DNA from: JBGMEA01 sp964444065
Lineage (GTDB): Bacteria > Bacillota > Clostridia > Eubacteriales > Anaerofustaceae
Direction of reading: 5' to 3'
Assembly (NCBI GenBank): GCA_964444065.1
Contig: CAYUFL010000034.1
Span: forward strand, 1 to 20,090
DNA length: 20,090 nt
A program made the translations under genes and the position numbers. Shown here in pieces: positions 14,547 to 20,090 of the stretch (the stretch's first letter is position 1; every line of letters begins with the position of its first letter). The notes under the pieces are model-generated. The model did not search any database. It was not told where the DNA came from and was given only the letters and a program-made list of their open reading frames with translations.

Positions 14547-15917
14547 ATGAAACCGAATGAAATTGTAACATTGCAGAAAGCATATTTTATCAGCGGGAAA
14601 ACAAGACCCGCACAGGCACGCAGGAATGCGCTTGCGAAACTGAGGGATGCCATACTAAAATACGAGCCTGCGCTCAATGAGGCGATGGAGGAAGACCTGG
14701 GCAAATCGCCGTCCGAAACATATCTGACGGAAATCGGCGTGGTGCTGGATGAACTGCGCCACGCAGAAAAGCATCTGGGTAAATGGATGAAGACAAAACG
14801 CGTGAAAACACCGATGACGCATATGCCCGCGCGCAGCATGATCGTGAAGGAACCGTACGGTGTGGCACTGATTATGTCTCCGTGGAACTATCCGTTTCAA
14901 CTGTGTATTGCTCCGCTGATCGGCGCGATTGCGGCAGGCAATACTGCCGTGATCAAAGTATCGAAAAGCACGCCTCACGTGGCTCATGTCGTGCGCGATA
15001 TGATTAACGAAACCTTTGACGCAGCCTACATTTACTGCACCGATCCGGTCGGTGACAGCTACGACGAAGTGCTGGATGCGCCCTACGATATCATTATGTT
15101 TACCGGAAGTGCACGCATCGGCAGCGTTGTGATGGCATCAGCGGCGAAATATCTGACCCCCGTGGTGCTGGAACTCGGCGGTAAAAGCCCCTGTATCGTG
15201 GATGAAACCGCGAATATTCCGCTTGCCGCAATGCGGATCGTCTGGGGAAAATTTCTCAATGCGGGACAGACGTGCGTGGCACCCGATCACGTGATCGTGC
15301 ACGAATCCGTGAAAGATCAGCTGCTCGCTGCGATGCAGAAATGGATCAAAGAGATGTACGGAGAACACCCATTGGAAAACAAAACGGTCGGAAAGATCGT
15401 CAGCGCGGAACATTATGATCGGCTGATGGCTTATCTTGACGGAGAAACAGTCGTGTGCGGCGGAAATGGGAGCAGGGAAGACCGACGGATCGAACCGACG
15501 ATCCTTGATGGGATTACGTACGACAGCAAGATCATGCAGGACGAAATCTTCGGACCGATCCTGCCTGTGCTGACATACAGCAAACTTACCGATTTGATTA
15601 CCGATCTGAAGCACCGTCCGCATCCGTTGGCATTGTATCTGTTTACGCTGGATCAACAGAATGAAACGCAGGTGCTGCACAATGTGCTCTACGGCGGCGG
15701 CTGTGTGAACGATACGGTGATGCATGTCGCAAGCGGGTATCTGCCGTTCGGCGGCATCGGGAGCAGCGGCATGGGAAGCTATCACGGCAGGAAGAGCTTT
15801 GATACGTTTTCTCATGCAAAGAGTGTCTTAAAGAGTGCGGCACGCATGGATACGAATCTGCGCTATCCGCCATATAAAGAAAAGACGATGAAACTGGTGA
15901 AAAAGATTCTCAAATAA
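14547..15917 (+). CDS. NAD(P)-dependent aldehyde dehydrogenase, class 3-like
   Basis: A 456-residue aldehyde dehydrogenase, the short form typical of class 3 / coniferyl-aldehyde-type enzymes. Catalytic Cys243 lies in NAGQTCVAPD, the general base Glu209 in LELGGKSP, the oxyanion Asn114 in SPWNYPF, and the cofactor-contacting Glu333 in DEIFGP. FTGSARIG (185-192) is the nucleotide-binding turn. The basic C-terminus (KEKTMKLVKKILK) resembles class 3 enzymes with a membrane-facing tail, though no clear transmembrane helix is present. It oxidises aldehydes to acids; the substrate cannot be read from the sequence. It is monocistronic, with a GGGGGG site before the ATG. A link to the adjacent acetyl-CoA pathway (acetaldehyde clean-up) is only possible. 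Confidence 0.93.
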   Translation: MKPNEIVTLQKAYFISGKTRPAQARRNALAKLRDAILKYEPALNEAMEEDLGKSPSETYLTEIGVVLDELRHAEKHLGKWMKTKRVKTPMTHMPARSMIVKEPYGVALIMSPWNYPFQLCIAPLIGAIAAGNTAVIKVSKSTPHVAHVVRDMINETFDAAYIYCTDPVGDSYDEVLDAPYDIIMFTGSARIGSVVMASAAKYLTPVVLELGGKSPCIVDETANIPLAAMRIVWGKFLNAGQTCVAPDHVIVHESVKDQLLAAMQKWIKEMYGEHPLENKTVGKIVSAEHYDRLMAYLDGETVVCGGNGSREDRRIEPTILDGITYDSKIMQDEIFGPILPVLTYSKLTDLITDLKHRPHPLALYLFTLDQQNETQVLHNVLYGGGCVNDTVMHVASGYLPFGGIGSSGMGSYHGRKSFDTFSHAKSVLKSAARMDTNLRYPPYKEKTMKLVKKILK

Positions 15918-15967
15918 TTTCCCGGGGAATAAGGGGAAAAGCTATTTTGTCTCCTCCTTTTCTCAGT

Positions 15968-16095
15968 ATATCAAAAAAGCAGACATTTGATGTGACCCCC
16001 AAAAGTTAGACCAAAAATCTAACGATTGGGAGGTCGGTTTTTTCATGTCTGCTTTTAGTTTACCAGTTTAGAAAGGTTCGGAGTTTTTTTGATAT
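15968..16095. repeat. Nested palindrome with IS3-family-like end; bidirectional terminator
   Basis: Three inverted repeats are nested: ATATCAAAAAA (15968-15978 with 16085-16095), AAAAGCAGACAT (15975-15986 with 16045-16056, perfect), and an imperfect inner stem of about 17 bp (15994-16010 with 16018-16035). The inner left arm, TGACCCCCAAAAGTTAGACC, resembles the terminal repeat of IS3-family (IS150-group) insertion sequences. The inner stem is followed by six T residues on the plus strand, and the outer stem by six T residues on the minus strand. Lying between convergent genes, it probably ends both transcripts. No transposase frame remains, so it is an IS relic, a miniature element or an IS-like terminator. 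Confidence 0.6.
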
Positions 16096-16115
16096 GATTT
16101 TTCGATTGATTTTAT

Positions 16116-17300
16116 TTACACCAACGAGGCTAAAACCGCGGCTTTAGTGACGATGCCCTGCAAATGCTGCTGATCGTCCACTACCGCAATCGGGTAGGGT
16201 ACTTCGGCAGCAATGGGAATCAGATCGGAAATCTGCGTATCTTCCTGTGTTGTGGCAATACCGGTGGTGATCGCATCGTCAAATGCGAGTTCGCCCCGTC
16301 TGACCTTGAGTGCCTGATCGAGGGTGATCAATCCAACCAATTTCATTTGGCTGTCCACGACAAAGGCGCTGGAAAGTCCTTCGACGCGCATTTGGCTGAG
16401 TGCATTGTTCACACCGTCTCTTGAATGAATCAGACAGGACGGTTTTTGCATAATGTTTTTTACGTTGTATATCTGAGCCTTGTCGGCGCTGTCGATGAAG
16501 TTCTGCACATATTCATCGGCAGGATTTGTTGACATGCCTTCCGGGGTATCTGTCTGTATAATGCGACCGTCTTTCATGATCGAAACGGTATCACCCAGCT
16601 TAAACGCTTCGTTGATATCATGTGTGATGAAGATAACGGTTTTGTTGAGTTTGCGCTGAATGGAAAGCAATTCAAACTGCATATCCCGTCGCACGAGCGG
16701 ATCGAGGGCGGAAAACGGTTCGTCCATCAACAGAATATCGGGATCGTTGGCAAGCGCTCTGGCAATGCCGACCCGCTGTCTCATGCCGCCGCTCAGGCTG
16801 GCGATTGTTTCGTGTTCCCATCCGTCCAGTCCGACCATAGAAATCATCTCCATGGCTTTGCGCTCGCGTTCTTCTTTGGAGAGCCCTCTGACTTCCAAAC
16901 CGTATGCGACGTTTCCGAGCACATCACGGTGGGACATGAGACCGAAACTCTGAAATACCATCGAGATGTGTTTTCTGCGAAACGCCAGCAGTTCTTTTTT
17001 GTCGAATTTACTGATGTCTTTTCCTTCGAACAATATTGTGCCGCTGGTGACTTCGTTGAGTCTGTTCAGACAACGCACTACAGTTGATTTACCCGAACCG
17101 GAAAGTCCGATCAATACATATATTTTCCCACGTTCCACCTCAAACGAAATGTCATCGACGGCTACCGTAACTCCGGTCTGCTTGAACAGTTCTTCCTTGG
17201 AGCATCCTCTTTTGACCATTTCGCGTGCCGCGGCACGGTTGGAACCGTAGATCTTTGTGATATGCTCTGCGCGCAGGATGATGTCTTTGTCTTCTGTCAT
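16116..17300 (-). CDS. opuAA: Glycine betaine/proline-betaine ABC transporter, ATPase subunit with CBS domains
   Basis: A 394-residue ProV/OpuAA-type ATPase. Walker A is GLSGSGKST (65-73), the Q-loop lies in VFQSFG (115-120), the signature is LSGGM (169-173), Walker B ILLMDE (189-194), and the H-loop His is 227. Two C-terminal CBS domains (about 282-394) gate such transporters by ionic strength or, in some Gram-positives, by c-di-AMP. It powers uptake of compatible solutes through the permease encoded just upstream. Its ATG overlaps the permease stop by 4 bases (ATGA), indicating coupled translation. It is last in its operon, and the nested palindrome 20 bases downstream is the likely terminator. 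Substrate is inferred from the family only. Confidence 0.94.
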   Translation of the reverse strand: MTEDKDIILRAEHITKIYGSNRAAAREMVKRGCSKEELFKQTGVTVAVDDISFEVERGKIYVLIGLSGSGKSTVVRCLNRLNEVTSGTILFEGKDISKFDKKELLAFRRKHISMVFQSFGLMSHRDVLGNVAYGLEVRGLSKEERERKAMEMISMVGLDGWEHETIASLSGGMRQRVGIARALANDPDILLMDEPFSALDPLVRRDMQFELLSIQRKLNKTVIFITHDINEAFKLGDTVSIMKDGRIIQTDTPEGMSTNPADEYVQNFIDSADKAQIYNVKNIMQKPSCLIHSRDGVNNALSQMRVEGLSSAFVVDSQMKLVGLITLDQALKVRRGELAFDDAITTGIATTQEDTQISDLIPIAAEVPYPIAVVDDQQHLQGIVTKAAVLASLV

Positions 17301-18166
17301 AACGATTCCTGCTCTTTCTTTTTATAGATTCCCTGCGTCAGGCGATCCATGACGATGGCAACAATGACGATGGCAATGCCTGCGGCAAAACCCCGTCCGC
17401 TTTCGAGTCTGTTGATACCGATCATGACCTCCGAACCGAGACCGCGCGCACCGATCATTGAGGAGGTAACGACCATGGCAATTGCCATCATAATGGTCTG
17501 ATTGACACCTGTCATGATGGTCGGCATTGCCTGCGGAATTTGTACTTTAAAGAGGGTTTGCGATTTGGTGGACCCGAATGCTTTGGCGGCCTCCACTACT
17601 TCACTGTTGACCTGCTGTATGCCGTGGCTGGTGAGACGGATCACCGGTGGGACGGCATAGATTGTTGTTGCCAGCAGTGCGGGAATGTTTCCCGTGCCAA
17701 GCAGCATGACGGCCGGAATCAGATATACAAAACTCGGCATGGTCTGCATGGTATCCAAAATTGGGCGCACGATCGCATCTGCCCGCTTGCTGGATGCAAC
17801 CAGGATTCCTAAAGGCAAACCGAGCAGCAGCGAGAAAATAACCGACGCGATAATGATCGTCAGCGTTTGGTACATCAAAGACCATAGCCCCATCGTCCCG
17901 ATAAAAAAGAGCAGCAGAGAATACAGAACGGCGCGGCTGATTTTTTTTGTCATGCGATAAGTCAGAACAGCTACCACGAGAATCATCAGCCACCACGGGA
18001 TCAGGTTGACCACGCTGCCTATGGCATTGATAAATGTTCCAAGTACGTTTTTTAATCCGTCAAAAAAAGTCTCCCAGTTTACAAGAATATAGTGAATTCC
18101 ATTATCGATCGGATCCACAATATTAATGTGGATTTGATCGGGGAAATTCAGAAACCAGTCCGGCAT
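17297..18166 (-). CDS. opuAB: Glycine betaine/proline-betaine ABC transporter, permease subunit
   Basis: A 289-residue ProW/OpuAB-type inner-membrane permease. The N-terminal soluble segment (1-50) is followed by several hydrophobic helices, at about 55-72, 77-97, 99-125, 142-158, 160-178, 219-238 and 260-276. The EAA loop that docks on the ATPase is EAAKAFGSTKSQTLFKVQIPQ-like (192-212). Unlike BusAB of lactic acid bacteria, the substrate-binding domain is not fused to it; a separate lipoprotein gene lies just upstream in the operon. An AGGAG site 9 bases before the ATG sets the start, 19 bases after the binding protein stop. Confidence 0.94.
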   Translation of the reverse strand: MPDWFLNFPDQIHINIVDPIDNGIHYILVNWETFFDGLKNVLGTFINAIGSVVNLIPWWLMILVVAVLTYRMTKKISRAVLYSLLLFFIGTMGLWSLMYQTLTIIIASVIFSLLLGLPLGILVASSKRADAIVRPILDTMQTMPSFVYLIPAVMLLGTGNIPALLATTIYAVPPVIRLTSHGIQQVNSEVVEAAKAFGSTKSQTLFKVQIPQAMPTIMTGVNQTIMMAIAMVVTSSMIGARGLGSEVMIGINRLESGRGFAAGIAIVIVAIVMDRLTQGIYKKKEQESL

Positions 18167-18185
18167 AGTATATCACTCCTATCTG

Positions 18186-19172
18186 TCAGTTCAGTGCTTT
18201 GCGTATAAGTGCTGCTTTTTCTGCAGGGAGCCATTGATCGAGCAGTTCGTCATGTTGCTGTAGGAACCAAACGACGGTATCTTCGTAGGATGCATCATTT
18301 TCCTGCATGTAGGACAATGCTTCCGCAGTCAGTGCACTTGAAGTCTCATATTTGCTTAAAAAGGCACAATAGTCAGGCTGGGCTACGGCGAAATCGTTGC
18401 TGACGCAGATCGTGACTTTGACGCTCGGACATGCGCATGCTCCGTTCAGATAGACATCCGCATTGTACGGTGCATCCTGCAAAAGTACCAGATCGTATTT
18501 GCCTGTGATCCATGTCGGTTCCCAGTAATAAGCGACGATCGGTTCTCCTTTTTCGTATGCTGCCGAGATAGATGCTGCCAGAGCTGCTTCGGAACCCGGG
18601 TCAATGTAGTTGTAATATTTGTCGAGCCCGTAGTAGGTTACTTTGTTTCTCATCACAGTATCGACTTCCCAGCCGGAAATCGCACCATAGATGCGTCCCT
18701 TGCTTGGATCATCCTGATCGGTGAATATATCGCTGTAATTTGCCAGATCTGCCACACTTTTCAAATCCGGAGCAGAAGCTTCGATGCCGCGTTCCACATC
18801 GCCTTCAATGACATAGCGGGGGACATAAAATCCCTGTGCGTTATCGTCAAAATTGACGGAAAGTTCCTGAAAAGCACCCGCCGCGAGATCGTCGTCATAG
18901 GACGCCAGATTGTCTGTCCATAATTCCATATATACATCGAGATCCCCGGATTCCATCGCACTGTAGGTGATTGCCGTTGTCCCCGATGTCTGTTCTCCTT
19001 TGAGATCGTAGGCATTTTCTGCAATATAAATTGCAACTTCGTTGTGAAATTTGATGCTGTCCCATCCTGCATCTGCAAATGTCACTGTTGTTTGATTGCC
19101 TGAACTGCTGCCGCAGGCGGTCAGTGAAATTGCAAGCAGTGCAGTGAGCATCACTGCAAACCATTTTTTCAT
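18186..19172 (-). CDS. opuAC: Glycine betaine-type ABC transporter, substrate-binding lipoprotein
   Basis: A 328-residue binding protein. The N-terminus MKKWFAVMLTALLAISLTAC is a lipoprotein signal with a lipobox LTAC, so Cys20 should be lipid-anchored outside the membrane. The mature part has the ProX/OpuAC fold pattern, with Trp residues in DAGWDS, ELWTDN, SGWEVD and YYWEPTW that suit an aromatic cage for a quaternary ammonium ligand. I chose the ATG at 19172 rather than 19232: GGAGGG lies 6 bases upstream and the signal peptide then starts cleanly. It is the first gene of the operon, before permease and ATPase. Betaine, proline betaine, choline or carnitine are possible ligands. Confidence 0.93.
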   Translation of the reverse strand: MKKWFAVMLTALLAISLTACGSSSGNQTTVTFADAGWDSIKFHNEVAIYIAENAYDLKGEQTSGTTAITYSAMESGDLDVYMELWTDNLASYDDDLAAGAFQELSVNFDDNAQGFYVPRYVIEGDVERGIEASAPDLKSVADLANYSDIFTDQDDPSKGRIYGAISGWEVDTVMRNKVTYYGLDKYYNYIDPGSEAALAASISAAYEKGEPIVAYYWEPTWITGKYDLVLLQDAPYNADVYLNGACACPSVKVTICVSNDFAVAQPDYCAFLSKYETSSALTAEALSYMQENDASYEDTVVWFLQQHDELLDQWLPAEKAALIRKALN

Positions 19173-19196
19173 ATTTCCCTCCAGAATTTTTTGTGC

Positions 19197-19220
19197 CTGC
19201 ACCGATATGATTCGGTGCAG
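19197..19220 (-). promoter_or_regulatory. Leader hairpin of the betaine transporter operon
   Basis: A perfect 9-bp stem CTGCACCGA/TCGGTGCAG with a 6-base loop lies about 15 bases upstream of the opuAC ribosome binding site. A second, weaker hairpin (about 19233-19254, CTGCAT/ATGCGG in the minus-strand reading) precedes it. No T tract follows, so it is not a terminator; it may affect mRNA stability or translation, or be a DNA site. No riboswitch class was recognised. Confidence 0.5.
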
Positions 19221-19260
19221 AACAGTAATCAACCCGCATGTTTTTGGGATGCAGGTCGGT

Positions 19261-19297
19261 AACTGACATATTTATTATAAATTATAAGTTGTCGGTT
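19261..19297. promoter_or_regulatory. Split inverted repeat, candidate BusR operator
   Basis: AACTGACA (19261-19268) and TGTCGGTT (19290-19297) form a 7-of-8 inverted repeat with 21 bases between the arms, spanning the opu -10 element. BusR is known to read two DNA half-sites held at a fixed distance, so the layout fits. The half-site sequence was not compared with an experimentally defined motif. A second short repeat TTGTC/GACAA (19296-19300 with 19309-19313) overlaps the -35. Confidence 0.45.
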
Positions 19298-19302
19298 GTC
19301 AA
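19274..19302 (-). promoter_or_regulatory. Consensus sigma-A promoter of the betaine transporter operon
   Basis: Read on the minus strand: a perfect TTGACA (19297-19302), a 17-bp spacer and a perfect TATAAT (19274-19279). Such a full-consensus promoter should be very strong unless repressed, which suits control by the divergent GntR-RCK_C regulator. The leader to the opuAC start is about 95 bases. Confidence 0.9.
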
Positions 19303-19392
19303 ATCAGAGACAAGCGTTCATGTGCTGTCGTATTTCGATCAGAAGGAAAATCGGTCTGTATGCAACAATTTTTTCAGTATTCGGTTACGTTA

Positions 19393-19401
19393 TGATATAA
19401 T
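19393..19401 (+). promoter_or_regulatory. Extended -10 promoter of the GntR-type regulator
   Basis: TGA-TATAAT is an extended -10 with a perfect hexamer. The -35 region at 17 bp (19373-19378, TTCAGT) is weak. It is divergent from the opu promoter, about 100 bases away. Confidence 0.55.
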
Positions 19402-19444
19402 TTTTTCAGGTCAAGCACAAATAACAGATTGGATGAGAAAACAT

Positions 19445-20090
19445 ATGGAACCGATACACCAGGTTACGATTGCCAGATATCTGAAGATAGCGGTGGATAT
19501 TTCTTCCAGAATCGCTTCTGGAGAAATCCGTGAAGGCGAAAAACTGAAGGGGCGCTCGATTCTTTCCAGCGAGTACAAGGTTTCGCCTGAAACGATCCGC
19601 AGAGCGATGTCTATCCTGTCGGACAAAGGGGTCGTGCGCGTGATGATCGGCAGCGGCATCATCGTTTCTTCCAAAGAGCAGGCAATCAGCTTTGTAAAAA
19701 GTTTTCGAAACGACACAAGCGTAACGGAAATGAATCGTTCCCTGATTCAGTTATTGGAGAAACGGCAGGCGTTGGATGAAGAAATTACCGAAAAAACGAA
19801 ACAGATCATTGATATGTATCGATACATGCATACCGGTCTGATCACGCCTATGCAGATCGCTGTGCCCAAAAATTCGCACATCATCCGAAAAAGTATCGGA
19901 ACATTGCAGGTCTGGCATCATACCGGTGCGACGATTATCGGCATTCTGCAGGAGCAAAACCTGATTATTTCTCCCGGTCCTTATTATGAATTTGACGCAA
20001 GCGACCAGATCCTGATTGTCGGGGATGAGCAGGTCGCAAAGCGGTTTGCGGCATACATCGAAAAAACGGAAGATGAGATGGAATGCGTCA
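19445..20090 (+). CDS. busR: GntR-family regulator with C-terminal RCK_C domain, BusR-like (partial, 3' end cut)
   Basis: At least 215 residues, open at the right edge. The N-terminal winged helix (about 8-75) has the GntR pattern, with EYKVSPETIRRAMSIL (43-58) as recognition region. A helical segment (about 92-127) likely forms a coiled coil. A TrkA_C/RCK_C domain (about 132-210, GTLQVWHHTGATIIGI and SDQILIVGD) follows. This architecture is that of BusR, which represses a betaine importer and binds c-di-AMP through RCK_C. The gene is divergent from an opuA-type importer, as expected. I start at 19445; an in-frame ATG at 19433 is possible, and GGATGAG may be the ribosome binding site. Few residues are missing if length is normal. 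Confidence 0.87.
   Translation, partial: MEPIHQVTIARYLKIAVDISSRIASGEIREGEKLKGRSILSSEYKVSPETIRRAMSILSDKGVVRVMIGSGIIVSSKEQAISFVKSFRNDTSVTEMNRSLIQLLEKRQALDEEITEKTKQIIDMYRYMHTGLITPMQIAVPKNSHIIRKSIGTLQVWHHTGATIIGILQEQNLIISPGPYYEFDASDQILIVGDEQVAKRFAAYIEKTEDEMECV

Noticed and set aside
16045..16071. Short frame MSAFSLPV after the IS-like end, as remnant transposase start
   Set aside because: Only eight codons before a stop; no similarity to IS3 OrfA can be claimed.
19173..19232. Upstream ATG for the binding lipoprotein
   Set aside because: It adds 20 residues before a standard lipoprotein signal, and the ribosome binding site fits the ATG at 19172.

Overview
The window looks like a chromosomal segment of an anaerobic, probably acetogenic or acetyl-CoA-cleaving Firmicute (Clostridia-like). 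The reasons are strong AGGAGG-type ribosome binding sites, sigma-A-type promoters, moderate GC content, a bacterial-type acetyl-CoA synthase operon, oxygen-sensitive metalloprotein genes and Gram-positive-style osmolyte uptake control. The standard code fits, with TAA, TAG and TGA all used as stops. No rRNA, tRNA, CRISPR array or intact transposase gene was seen.

Layout. (1) 219-3092: five tandem paralogues of small membrane proteins, each with an N-terminal CxxC-x10-CxxC zinc ribbon and a C-terminal two-helix DUF4190-like region, interrupted by terminator-like hairpins and separate promoters. (2) 3407-4120, minus strand: a UPF0280 (ApbE-like) protein, divergent from (3) 4373-12716: a Wood-Ljungdahl carbonyl-branch operon in the order cooC/acsF - acsD - acsC - acsE - acsB - acsV, closed by a clear intrinsic terminator at 12748-12780. 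It encodes the nickel-insertion ATPase, the two corrinoid iron-sulfur protein subunits, the methyltransferase, acetyl-CoA synthase and the corrinoid reductive activator. The CO dehydrogenase subunit (acsA/cooS) is absent from the window. A 93-nt stretch between acsE and acsB can fold into a strongly paired three-way junction. (4) 12985-14309: a two-gene unit, a DUF169 protein overlapping a Cys-rich C_GCAxxG_C_C-type redox protein, behind a promoter with a perfect palindrome near its start site. (5) 14547-15917: a class-3-like aldehyde dehydrogenase with its own promoter. (6) 15968-16095: a nested palindrome containing an IS3-family-like end sequence, sitting as a bidirectional terminator between convergent units. 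(7) 16116-19172, minus strand: a glycine-betaine/proline-betaine-type ABC importer (binding protein, permease, ATPase with CBS domains), divergent from (8) 19445-20090: a GntR-RCK_C regulator resembling BusR, running off the right edge.

How the parts fit. AcsE moves the methyl group of methyl-tetrahydrofolate to the corrinoid protein AcsCD, AcsV re-reduces the corrinoid when it is oxidised, CooC/AcsF matures the nickel site, and AcsB joins methyl, CO and CoA. The right-hand block is an independent osmoprotection module. In BusR systems c-di-AMP drives repression of betaine uptake, and the split inverted repeat around the -10 element here suits such a regulator.

The most notable unexplained items are the structured acsE-acsB spacer, the local amplification of zinc-ribbon membrane proteins, the apparent lack of CODH beside ACS, the palindromic control site before the DUF169 gene, and the IS-end-derived bidirectional terminator.
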